A stretch of DNA of 54,560 nt, taken from NCBI GenBank assembly GCA_001803045.1, contig MHAR01000087.1, forward strand, positions 38,587-93,146. Direction: 5' to 3'. Below the pieces are notes generated by a model, which was given only the letters and a program-made list of their open reading frames with translations, made no database searches and had not been told where the DNA came from. A program made the position numbers and the translations under genes. The DNA is from Ignavibacteria bacterium RIFOXYB12_FULL_35_14 (GTDB taxonomy: Bacteria > Bacteroidota > Ignavibacteria > Ignavibacteriales > Ignavibacteriaceae). Within the stretch, counting starts at the first letter, position 1; the number at the start of each line of letters is the position of its first letter. Shown one piece after another: positions 17,484-28,858 of this stretch.

Positions 17484-19670
17484 TTATTTTATCTTGTCCG
17501 ATTTTGGTTTTTCAGGCTCTGTTAAATCAATAGGTGTATCCATCTTTTTCACTTCATTTGCTTCCATTTCTTTACGCTTGATATCCTTCTCCTCATCGCT
17601 CTCGGATTTTTCCTCGATTTGTGGCTGTTCTTTCTTTACATCTTCATTCGGATCAATGGGTTGAATTAATGAATCTGATTTCGTTTCAGCCAATTTTTTT
17701 AATTCAATCTGTTTTAGTGAATCCTCGATTGCTTTTTTTCTTCTATCGATTTCCTGCTTATAAAATGTTAGTTTCGGTCTTATACTTGAGGCGTATTGAG
17801 ATTGAGGATATTTAACATTGATGCTGTCATAAAACACGGCGGCGGAATCCAAAAGCTTAAGCTCATTTTCTAGAATCCATCCCCCGGCATACAAAGCTTT
17901 TGGTGCTAACGATGATTTCGGATAATCTCGGAAGATGCCGTAAAATTTATTTACCGACTCGCTATATTTTTTTTCAAGAAGAATTTTTTCCGCATCAACA
18001 TATAATTCATCTGCAGGATCGTAGGTTAAATTTATCAATGGCTTTTTAAGCTGAATTGCAGCAGCGTTTACAATGTTTTCATTTTTATAGTTATCATAAA
18101 TAAAGTAAAAAATACTATCTCCTTCTTCCTTTCGGCCAATCCCATTGTAGTATGTTCCTATGGAGTATAGCGAGAGAGAATGATATCTTGAATTGGGAAA
18201 ATTCTCAATGATGTTTTTATAGTAGTAATAAGCGGAGTCAGGAACATTAAGCTCGGTAAAGAATAAATTTGCAAGGTCGAATTCATTTTTCACTATTATG
18301 CTCTTTACCGAATCAATACCGATTGTAGGACGCATAGGAGGATTTTTTGTTACAGTCTTTACTTGTGTTTTTACAGGCTGAACAAATCCTCTCTCGTCAC
18401 CCTCGTTTCTTCTTTCACCTAAATCAACAGATTGCAATTCCTTTTCTTCAGCGCTTAACGTATCAGAATAAAATGCGATTGAATCTTGTATGAATTCATC
18501 GGGAGTTTCTAAATACGAAAGCTGTTTTCGCGCATCGAAAATACTTTTTTGCAGGGTTTGATATCTTTTGAATAGCTGGGCTTTTTCAGATGCCGGTTTG
18601 GAATATTCCGGTGGAGCGGTTGAGCTTGCTGATTTAATGTAATAAATGCTTGCGCTGTCAAAGTTTTTGTAATAATGCTCGAAAATCTCACCAAGCTTAT
18701 ATTTTGCAATACCGGAACTGACAGATGTGGCATACGTTGTGTCGACTTTCATCAGATACTCTACAGATTCATCAACCCGATTTAAGCTGTATAAAGTAAC
18801 TCCAGTTTCAAGATCAATTTTATCAAACGAATCTGAATATTTATTTTCATTTCGCATTTCTTCGAGAATGGATAATGCTTTATTATTTTCTCCGGCTTTA
18901 CGTAATGCAGAAGCCAATTCAATAGTGGAGTTTAATTCTACGCTAAAAGAAGGCGAATAATCAAAAACTTTTTCAAATGAAGCAATTGCGTTGTTATTAT
19001 CATTTATCTTTATGTAGAGTCGTCCCAATTCGTACATTACTTCAGCATTTACTTCGTCGTTAGTAGAAACTTCTAAAAACTCATTTGTAAGTGAAATGGC
19101 AGAAGAATAAGTTTCTTGGATAATCAGATGTACAATTTCTTCAACATAAGCATCTTTAACAATTTCGTCTTCACCTTCTTCAATGCCTTGTTCCCGGACT
19201 TTTTTTAACGAGGCTAAAGCGCTCTTAAAATCTTTCAATCTCATTTGTGTTTTGGCAATCCACAAATCGTTCTCAAGGATTAGATCGCTTTCGGGATCAG
19301 TCACAACAAGTTCTTGAAATTTTCTCAGCGCTTTCTGATAATTTTTTTGATAATAAAAAGATTTGCCAAGCATCAGCAATGCATTATCGACATAACCGGA
19401 GTTGGAGTGGAACTGTAGAATCTTTGAACTTTTTTCGATAACATTATTTAGAAGCTGCGGTACATTTCCCGAAATATTTGGTTCTTCAGGTTCAAAAAGA
19501 TTTTTTCGTTGAAGCTTAATGGCATCCTCAGCTTCTTGAAATTTATGCTTTGTGTTATAGTAGAGGTTAAAATATGTCGTGAAATCTTCCCAAACTCCGC
19601 AGCCGGGAAAAACTAAAACGAGAATAATAACAGGGATGTATTTCTTAAGTGAGGAACTAAATTTTAACAT
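17484..19670 (-). CDS. Large TPR lipoprotein, SprE/PorW-like candidate
   Basis: About 728 aa from the ATG at 19670. A longer frame from 19703 adds 11 residues before a clean signal peptide and is less likely. The signal 'KYIPVIILVLVFPGC' gives a weak lipobox (Cys at ~20). The mature N-terminus 'TTYFNLYYNTKHKFQEAEDAI' is followed by many TPR repeats ('ALLMLGKSFYYQKNYQKALRKFQELV', 'YELGRLYIKINDNNNAIASFEKVFDY', 'ALYAGGWILENELKLLDSAAVFYDSI'). A charged, Lys/Glu-rich tail ends the protein. The layout and the N-terminal 'YNxYYN' pattern recall the T9SS outer-membrane-associated lipoprotein SprE/PorW, which would fit the T9SS cargo in this window. That identity is an inference; BamD-like or generic TPR lipoprotein are alternatives. 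Confidence 0.7.
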   Translation of the reverse strand: MLKFSSSLKKYIPVIILVLVFPGCGVWEDFTTYFNLYYNTKHKFQEAEDAIKLQRKNLFEPEEPNISGNVPQLLNNVIEKSSKILQFHSNSGYVDNALLMLGKSFYYQKNYQKALRKFQELVVTDPESDLILENDLWIAKTQMRLKDFKSALASLKKVREQGIEEGEDEIVKDAYVEEIVHLIIQETYSSAISLTNEFLEVSTNDEVNAEVMYELGRLYIKINDNNNAIASFEKVFDYSPSFSVELNSTIELASALRKAGENNKALSILEEMRNENKYSDSFDKIDLETGVTLYSLNRVDESVEYLMKVDTTYATSVSSGIAKYKLGEIFEHYYKNFDSASIYYIKSASSTAPPEYSKPASEKAQLFKRYQTLQKSIFDARKQLSYLETPDEFIQDSIAFYSDTLSAEEKELQSVDLGERRNEGDERGFVQPVKTQVKTVTKNPPMRPTIGIDSVKSIIVKNEFDLANLFFTELNVPDSAYYYYKNIIENFPNSRYHSLSLYSIGTYYNGIGRKEEGDSIFYFIYDNYKNENIVNAAAIQLKKPLINLTYDPADELYVDAEKILLEKKYSESVNKFYGIFRDYPKSSLAPKALYAGGWILENELKLLDSAAVFYDSINVKYPQSQYASSIRPKLTFYKQEIDRRKKAIEDSLKQIELKKLAETKSDSLIQPIDPNEDVKKEQPQIEEKSESDEEKDIKRKEMEANEVKKMDTPIDLTEPEKPKSDKIK

Positions 19671-19715
19671 ATGAAAAGCTAAATAAGAATGCGTAAAATG
19701 CAAAGGTAAAATATT

Positions 19716-23122
<3,407 letters not shown>

Positions 23123-23161
23123 TTAAAAGTCTCTCCAATTGAAAAAATAGTGTCAATCAAT

Positions 23162-23199
23162 AGCGAGTCTTAGGAAATTAGACTTATCCTCAACTCGCT
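23162..23199 (-). promoter_or_regulatory. Stem-loop in the secA leader
   Basis: AGCGAGT (23162-23168) and ACTCGCT (23193-23199) form a 7-bp stem. The loop has a further AGGA/TCCT pairing. It lies ~40-75 nt upstream of the secA start on the transcribed strand and has no T run, so it is not an obvious terminator. A structured leader is possible, but nothing more can be said. Confidence 0.25.
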
Positions 23200-23334
23200 T
23201 TATGCAGATTAAACGAAGCCAAAATTAACTATTGAGGTTTTGAAATGCAATTTAAGAAGTAGTGCTATGAATAAGATCTGAAGCGACATTCGTGACAATT
23301 TTTTTTATCACGATGTTATCCTTCAACAAAAACA

Positions 23335-24459
23335 TTATTTCTTTTTATTAGTCTTAGGAGCTTCCTTCTTTCCGCTCCATTTAGCTAAAGGATTATTTAT
23401 TGCAAATTTATATAAACCTTTATCGGTTCCCACCCACATTTCGTTTCCATCAAAATAAAAAGTTTGCACCAGCGATGAACTTATCTCCGTTTGATTCAAG
23501 TCAATGTTGACAATTTTGCCCGAGACTCTATCAATTATAACAAATCCTTTTCCATATTCCTTTTTATTTTTCTTATCAAAAGCATAAACGGCAGCCCAAA
23601 TTTTATTCCCCGTTTTTTCCAAACAATAAATTCCATTGCCCGGCAACCCGTCTTGCTTGGAAATTCTTTCCCATTTCAATTTGCGATTGTATTTATATAT
23701 TCCTCCCATATTAAAATTCGGCTGCTGCGGAGTTACAAATTCATCGGTTGCAAACCAAATATTATCTCCTTCAAAAAGAAAATCCGAAACAGATACCGCA
23801 TCACCTTCTGCATTGAATCCCTTTTTATTATTTATAAATCGCCATACCGTCGCTGAATCTTTTGTTTGCTTATTATAAACATGAACCCCGGATTCAGAAC
23901 CAAACCACACGAGACTGTCTCCATCTAACTTTATTGATTTGATTGTATTCGTTTTAGGATCATTATTTTTTGTAAGATCATGTTCAGTGAATTTTTGTCT
24001 TTTAACATCAAGCTCGGTTAGATTTTTAAATCTTCCAATCCAGAGAGTACTTTCCTTCTTATCATAACAAAGGGAACGAATCCAATTTCCCATTTCCCCG
24101 CCAACGGCAAATTTTCTTTTTCTCCATGTGTTTCTTTTTTTATCATAAGTAAATAATCCCTCAATTGATCCAGCCCAAACATAGTCATCGCTGACAGCTA
24201 AACAAGAAAATAAATCATTCTCCAGGTTATTACTGCTTGTCGAGAAGTTAGTCCACTTATTATCTTTTTTTGAATATCTGTAAATACCTTGACCATAAGT
24301 TGCAAGCCAAACATAATTTGGTTCATCTCTAATCGCCGTGACTGATACATTCTCAAGTACAACTTCTGAGGATGCTTGAGGAAATAGATTAACTATCAGC
24401 AAAAGTACAATAGAGAAAAAGATAAATGCGAAGTTTAATTTAAAAGAAAAATTTTTCAT
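23335..24459 (-). CDS. Secreted beta-propeller protein (two-component-regulator-propeller repeats)
   Basis: Starting at ATG 24459 gives 374 aa with a clear signal peptide ('FAFIFFSIVLLLIVNLFPQA'). A longer frame from 24597 would overlap panB by 68 bp and is rejected. The protein is built of Reg_prop-like blades: 'NYVWLATYGQGIYRYSKKDNKWTNFS', 'YVWAGSIEGLFTYDKKRNTW', 'LVWFGSESGVHVYNKQT', 'EMWVGTDKGLYKF'. These normally form the periplasmic sensor of hybrid two-component systems, but here there is no kinase or regulator domain. A Lys-rich tail ends it. It probably works as a periplasmic or surface binding propeller; its ligand is unknown. It may be co-transcribed with panB. Confidence 0.8.
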   Translation of the reverse strand: MKNFSFKLNFAFIFFSIVLLLIVNLFPQASSEVVLENVSVTAIRDEPNYVWLATYGQGIYRYSKKDNKWTNFSTSSNNLENDLFSCLAVSDDYVWAGSIEGLFTYDKKRNTWRKRKFAVGGEMGNWIRSLCYDKKESTLWIGRFKNLTELDVKRQKFTEHDLTKNNDPKTNTIKSIKLDGDSLVWFGSESGVHVYNKQTKDSATVWRFINNKKGFNAEGDAVSVSDFLFEGDNIWFATDEFVTPQQPNFNMGGIYKYNRKLKWERISKQDGLPGNGIYCLEKTGNKIWAAVYAFDKKNKKEYGKGFVIIDRVSGKIVNIDLNQTEISSSLVQTFYFDGNEMWVGTDKGLYKFAINNPLAKWSGKKEAPKTNKKK

Positions 24460-24529
24460 GCTAAAAAAAATCGTAGGATCGATATTTGAGAAAATGAAAC
24501 TTCCAGAAAAATATTTTAAGTAAAAAGTG

Positions 24530-25345
24530 TTAATAGCTCTCTTCTTCGGTAGGGAATTTGGTTTGTCTAACATCATCAATATATTTTTTAACAGCATTTG
24601 AGACTACATCAGCAAGATGAGCATAATAGCGAACAAATCGCGGATGAAAATCAACGTTTAGTCCAAGCATATCCGGCGAAACGAGAATTTGTCCATCGCA
24701 ATACAAACCGGCGCCAATACCTACGGTGGGGATTTTAACCATCTCAGTAACTTGTTTTGCAAGCGATGAAGGAATTTTTTCAAGCACTAAAGCAAATGCT
24801 CCGGCTTCTTCAAGAATTTTTGCATCCTTTAGAATTTCCTTCGCTTCTTCTTTATCTCTTCCTCGTTCACGATAGCTTCCAAAAACGTGAATACTTTGAG
24901 GTGTGAGACCGATGTGACCCATGACAGGAATTCCAGCTTCAGTAATTTTTCTAACTGTTTCGGCAACTCTTTCACCGCCCTCAAGCTTTACACCACTAGC
25001 AGAAGTTTCTTTCATAATTCTGCCCGCATTACGAAAACCCTCATCAACTCCGAGCTGATAGGACATGAAAGGCATATCTACCATCACCATTGCACGGCTT
25101 ACGCCCTTAGTAACCGCTTTTGTATGATAAATCATTTCATCCATTGTAACAGGAAGCGTGGTATCATTTCCTTGAAAGACATTACTTAAAGAATCTCCAA
25201 CAAGAATTAAATCTATTCCGGCTTCGTCTAAAATTTTTGCGGTGATAAAATCATACGCAGTTAAGGCAGTAATCTTAATGCCTTTTTGCTTCAGGAGATT
25301 TAACGCCTTAGTGGTTATTCTTTTAAACTGTTGTTCAGTTCCCAT
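24530..25345 (-). CDS. panB: 3-methyl-2-oxobutanoate hydroxymethyltransferase
   Basis: First step of pantothenate/CoA biosynthesis: transfers a hydroxymethyl group from 5,10-methylene-THF to 2-oxoisovalerate. The 271 aa show '[35 protein letters not shown]' (metal ligand Asp in GDS), '[11 protein letters not shown]' (second Asp), '[10 protein letters not shown]' (Lys/Glu) and '[13 protein letters not shown]' (catalytic Glu). The length is standard. panC is not in the window. A short hairpin-containing leader lies upstream (25438-25474). Confidence 0.97.
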   Translation of the reverse strand: MGTEQQFKRITTKALNLLKQKGIKITALTAYDFITAKILDEAGIDLILVGDSLSNVFQGNDTTLPVTMDEMIYHTKAVTKGVSRAMVMVDMPFMSYQLGVDEGFRNAGRIMKETSASGVKLEGGERVAETVRKITEAGIPVMGHIGLTPQSIHVFGSYRERGRDKEEAKEILKDAKILEEAGAFALVLEKIPSSLAKQVTEMVKIPTVGIGAGLYCDGQILVSPDMLGLNVDFHPRFVRYYAHLADVVSNAVKKYIDDVRQTKFPTEEESY

Positions 25346-25437
25346 AAAATCATTAAATCAATTTATAAATAAAACTGTATTGTCTTATAAAAAGTTAATA
25401 CTTTTTAGGTTGATAAATTAGTTAATATTTTACCTAT

Positions 25438-25474
25438 AACAACCCCGCGAGTGCATAGCCCGGCTGGGGTTGTT
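25438..25474 (+). terminator. Terminator-like hairpin in the panB/locus divergent gap
   Basis: AACAACCCC (25438-25446) pairs perfectly with GGGGTTGTT (25466-25474) around a 19-nt GC-rich loop. It is followed on the plus strand by TGTTTTTGTT, like an intrinsic terminator. No plus-strand gene precedes it: panB diverges. It may end a short RNA that starts between 25346 and 25437, act as an insulator, or form a structured leader in the panB mRNA. Confidence 0.5.
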
Positions 25475-25630
25475 TGTTTTTGTTCTTACCTCTAAAAAAC
25501 AAAATAATGAATTAAAAAACTTTTTCAATTAATTCTTTTCTTTTTTTCAGTTGCCGTCTCTCTTTCGATTTCTATATCGGGTTTAAGGAATTTCATCGGA
25601 ATTTTTTTTACACTTTTATTGGCTATTTGC

Positions 25631-25659
25631 TTGACAAATAAAATTAAAAAAATTAAATT
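25631..25659 (+). promoter_or_regulatory. sigma70-like promoter of the carbohydrate locus
   Basis: A perfect -35 box TTGACA (25631-25636), a 17-bp spacer and a -10-like TAAATT (25654-25659) precede the first gene at 25816 by about 150 nt. The first LacI-type operator starts two bases after the -10 box, so it would cover the transcription start. Confidence 0.55.
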
Positions 25660-25660
25660 G

Positions 25661-25680
25661 AAATGTAAACGTTTACATTT
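25661..25680. promoter_or_regulatory. Perfect 20-bp LacI-family operator (O1)
   Basis: AAATGTAAACGTTTACATTT is a perfect palindrome with the central AACGTT core expected for LacI/GalR-family regulators. It overlaps the predicted +1, so binding should block transcription of the genes from 25816 onward. The intact LacI-family gene at 45875 is the obvious candidate regulator. Confidence 0.8.
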
Positions 25681-25753
25681 CATATCATTCTCTTGATAAT
25701 TAGACTTATTATAGCGGGCGGTTCTTGAAATTGAAATAAATTTAAATTCCAGA

Positions 25754-25767
25754 TGCGAACGTTTGCG
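25754..25767. promoter_or_regulatory. Second, imperfect LacI-type operator (O2)
   Basis: TGCGAACGTTTGCG shares the AACGTT core with the site at 25661-25680 but has asymmetric outer bases. The two centres are 90 bp apart, a spacing that would allow a repression loop. It lies in the predicted 5' leader, about 50 bp before the first start codon. Confidence 0.5.
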
Positions 25768-25815
25768 ATAATTTATTTAATTCAAAACACATTTTATTAA
25801 CAAAAGGAGATCATC

Positions 25816-26889
25816 ATGAAACGTCTTTTTGTACTTTCTTTGTTTCTGTTTTCTGTTTCTGTGTTTGGACAGGTTACAATTGATTTTGACACAACCGGTC
25901 AAAATTTTACATGGGTTAGCTTTGCGAATAATCCTGATTCTTCCATTGATTTTACTATTGTCGCAAATCCTTTCATGACAGGAATTAATACGTCAGCTAA
26001 TGTTGCAAAACATATCGTTAATGCTACTGCATCTCCATGGGCAGGTGCTTTTACTGATGATGTGAGCTTTACTGTAACTGCAGGTAATTCTACGCCTGCT
26101 ATTATGGTATATAAAGAAGTGATTTCAAATTGTGCACTTAAATTTGAGGGTCCCGTTCTAGGTCATGAGGTTAAAGTGCCCAATACTGTAACTAATCAAT
26201 GGGAACAGCTTGTATTCGATTTTACAGCCGACATTGGGAAAACGGTAACCAGAGTAGTTTTTTTTCCTGATTTCCCAGATACAAGAACAGCCGGCAGCAC
26301 TAACTATTGGGATAATCTTAAATTTGATTTTGTAATCCCGGTTGAGTTAACTTCCTTTACAGCCTCTTTTGTTGGAAGCAAGGTTCAATTGAATTGGATT
26401 ACTGCTACTGAAACTAATAATCAAGGTTTCGAAATTCAGCGAAGTGTTGATAATCGGAATTTTGAAAAGATTGCTTTTGTAAATGGCAAGGGTACAACAA
26501 CCGAAAAACAGAGTTACAGCTATCTAGACAATACTGAACTTACGGGTTCTAATTATTATAGACTGAAACAATTAGACTTTGACGGTAGCTATAGTTTTTC
26601 AAATACTGTTGAAGTCACCAGAGTAGTTTCCTATGAACTCAGTCAGAATTATCCAAATCCTTTCAATCCAACAACCACAATTACTTATTCAATACCGCAG
26701 AATTCATTTGTTACCTTAAAGGTATATAATATTCTGGGAAGCGAAGTTGCTGAATTAGTAAATGGACAAGTTGAAGCTGGTGTTCACAAAATTAATTTCA
26801 ACAGCTTTAATTTAAATAGCGGTGTCTATTTCTATACTATTAAAGCTGGTAACTTTAATTCTGCAAAGAAGATGACTTTAATGAAATAA
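25816..26889 (+). CDS. Secreted T9SS protein with N-terminal carbohydrate-binding-like beta-sandwich
   Basis: 357 aa: signal peptide (MKRLFVLSLFLFSVSVFGQ), then a beta-sandwich-like domain at ~20-172. Its pattern ('LKFEGPVLGHEVKVPNT', 'WEQLVFDFTADIGKTVTRVVFFPDF', 'YWDNLKFDF') resembles the sandwich modules attached to secreted glucanases. Next comes an FN3-like linker at ~175-265 ('VELTSFTASFVGSKVQLNW', typical of T9SS cargo), and a type A sorting domain from ~270, with NYPNPFNPTTTI. There is no catalytic domain, so a surface glycan-binding role is likely. It has a strong ribosome site (AAAGGAG) and is the first gene behind the LacI operators. Confidence 0.82.
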   Translation: MKRLFVLSLFLFSVSVFGQVTIDFDTTGQNFTWVSFANNPDSSIDFTIVANPFMTGINTSANVAKHIVNATASPWAGAFTDDVSFTVTAGNSTPAIMVYKEVISNCALKFEGPVLGHEVKVPNTVTNQWEQLVFDFTADIGKTVTRVVFFPDFPDTRTAGSTNYWDNLKFDFVIPVELTSFTASFVGSKVQLNWITATETNNQGFEIQRSVDNRNFEKIAFVNGKGTTTEKQSYSYLDNTELTGSNYYRLKQLDFDGSYSFSNTVEVTRVVSYELSQNYPNPFNPTTTITYSIPQNSFVTLKVYNILGSEVAELVNGQVEAGVHKINFNSFNLNSGVYFYTIKAGNFNSAKKMTLMK

Positions 26890-26992
26890 AGTCTAATAAA
26901 TGAAATAGCATGCAGGATTTCTGAAAAGATATTTTGCATGTCTATTTTTATATGCATTTATTTAATAATAAAATACTTTTAAAGGAGGCAGT

Positions 26993-28738
26993 ATGAAAAA
27001 TATAGTATTTACTATTACAGTGCTTCTTTTTCTTTCTCTCACACTAAATACAAACACTTCGTTTGCACAAACTCATTCAGATCCACCTTATTTAAAGGTA
27101 GTTACGGCTGAAAAGCAGATAACAATCGATGGAATTCTTAGCGAAACAGACTGGCAGAAGAGATATGATTATCTTGTTTACGGTGCAAATGCTCTTCCGG
27201 GTGATGTCACTTATACCGTTACCGGCGGTATATTAGTCGATCCCGGCTATACAGATACAACAATAACATTCGTTAGATTTCTTCATGACGGTCTGAAATT
27301 GTACATCTCCTTGCAATCGTATGATAAATCCATCTGTAGAAGGACCACTGGTTGGGAGGGCGATGGATTATTCATGAAAATTAAGAAAGCTGACGGATCC
27401 ACAATTGAGTTTAAATTATTCTACAGTAGTGCAGGTGTTGGTGCACCTATTAAATTCGAAGCACCGTCACTTAACCCAACTTGGGGTGAAGGAGCCGGAT
27501 ATGTTATTCCTCCAGGTGTTGTTAATCACTTAGCTTCGGATGATACAGGCTACACTGCAGAAATGGTTATCTATCTTGACTCATTAGGTTACACAGACCC
27601 ACAAGCTGATATTCCTGTCTTGATAAATATATTTGATCCTGACGGATTTGACGACGTAACAACCACCGGTTCCTATCACAAAATGTGGTGGGGAAGTGAA
27701 TGGGGTGATAGCTTCCGTATGTTAAGACTTGCCGATCCGCCGTTAAAGCATGCAATCGTTACTACTGAAACAATCACTCTTGATGGTCAATTGAATGAAG
27801 TTTTCTGGGCTAATGCTGAAAGTGTAGTTGTAAGCAAACCCAGTAACACCAGCACAGGCGGTTATTATAAGCAATGGAATAGCCCACTCAATAGCTATAA
27901 TGATCAGAGCAGAGCTACGGTTAAGTTTGTACACAAAGGAACAGATCTTTATATCGGTGTAGAGTCCGATGATAAATCCGTATGCGAATGGGCACCAGGC
28001 TGGGAAGCTGATGGGCTTTTCCTATGGATGACTATGAAAGATGATTATTTACCGGATCCAGGTCAGAGGTTAGAAATTAAAAATATGTTCTTTGGAAATG
28101 TTGTCGGTGATTCTGCTCATTTCGAGTTAAGCGCTACTGTTCCAACAGGAGGCGCTGAAGGTGCTTCATTTGAACCGTTAGGAACAGTATCTCATACTGA
28201 AGTTGGAGGACCCGACGATGGTTACTCTCTTGAAGTTATTGTACATACCGATCTGTTTGGATATTCTGTTCTCGATACAGTTCGTCTGAGTATAGTTATT
28301 TATGATATTGATTATGCTTCTAACGATGCAATTAGTGCGGATACTTCTGATTTTGCTCCTAACTGGTGGGGAACTCAGTGGGTTGATAAATACTTCGAGA
28401 AATTCCATCTCTTCAGACAAGTTGTTCTTTCTAATTCTCCGACTGACGTAAAGGATAATCACAATGTATTTCCTAATTCTTTTGTACTGAAACAAAATTA
28501 TCCTAATCCATTTAATCCATCTACAACAATATCTTATTCAATTCCTGAAAACTCATCAGTTACTTTAAAAGTATTCAATGTTTTAGGAAATGAAGTCGCA
28601 ACACTCGTCAATGAATTCAAAAATGCAGGTGAATACAATATGAGGTGGCAGCCTTCAAATGTAAGTAGTGGAGTTTATTTTTATGAATTAAGGACAGATG
28701 ATTTTATTAAGACAAATAAAATGATACTGTTACGCTAA
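26993..28738 (+). CDS. Secreted T9SS protein with two CBM9-like domains
   Basis: 581 aa with signal peptide (to 'TSFAQ' ~26). Two related domains follow at ~35-245 and ~255-480. Each begins 'ITIDGILSETDW' or 'ITLDGQLNEVFW' and contains a 'LYISLQSYDKSI' or 'LYIGVESDDKSV' strand, then 'GWEGDGLF' or 'GWEADGLF'. This is the CBM9-like sugar-binding pattern. A type A T9SS sorting domain starts near 500 (NYPNPFNPSTTI). It carries no catalytic domain and is likely a surface glycan-binding protein, partner of the preceding gene. The ribosome site AAAGGAGG is near-perfect. A strong terminator follows. Confidence 0.85.
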   Translation: MKNIVFTITVLLFLSLTLNTNTSFAQTHSDPPYLKVVTAEKQITIDGILSETDWQKRYDYLVYGANALPGDVTYTVTGGILVDPGYTDTTITFVRFLHDGLKLYISLQSYDKSICRRTTGWEGDGLFMKIKKADGSTIEFKLFYSSAGVGAPIKFEAPSLNPTWGEGAGYVIPPGVVNHLASDDTGYTAEMVIYLDSLGYTDPQADIPVLINIFDPDGFDDVTTTGSYHKMWWGSEWGDSFRMLRLADPPLKHAIVTTETITLDGQLNEVFWANAESVVVSKPSNTSTGGYYKQWNSPLNSYNDQSRATVKFVHKGTDLYIGVESDDKSVCEWAPGWEADGLFLWMTMKDDYLPDPGQRLEIKNMFFGNVVGDSAHFELSATVPTGGAEGASFEPLGTVSHTEVGGPDDGYSLEVIVHTDLFGYSVLDTVRLSIVIYDIDYASNDAISADTSDFAPNWWGTQWVDKYFEKFHLFRQVVLSNSPTDVKDNHNVFPNSFVLKQNYPNPFNPSTTISYSIPENSSVTLKVFNVLGNEVATLVNEFKNAGEYNMRWQPSNVSSGVYFYELRTDDFIKTNKMILLR

Positions 28739-28748
28739 GTTGTTTAGA

Positions 28749-28776
28749 GGGAGTAAATCCGGAACGATTTACTCCC
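28749..28776 (+). terminator. Rho-independent terminator after the CBM9-like gene
   Basis: An 11-bp perfect stem, GGGAGTAAATC/GATTTACTCCC, with a 6-nt loop, followed by TTTCTTTTTATTTTTTT. It separates the two binding-protein genes from the TonB-dependent receptor unit 80 bp downstream. The binding proteins can therefore be made in excess of the transporter. Confidence 0.9.
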
Positions 28777-28858
28777 TTTCTTTTTATTTTTTTCGGAATT
28801 GATTTTTCATACGCTCTAATACTTTAATTATTATTCACAGCAAAATATTTCGAAACAG

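Noticed and set aside
24460-24597. Longer start for the propeller gene
   Set aside because: It overlaps panB and puts 46 residues in front of a clean signal peptide.
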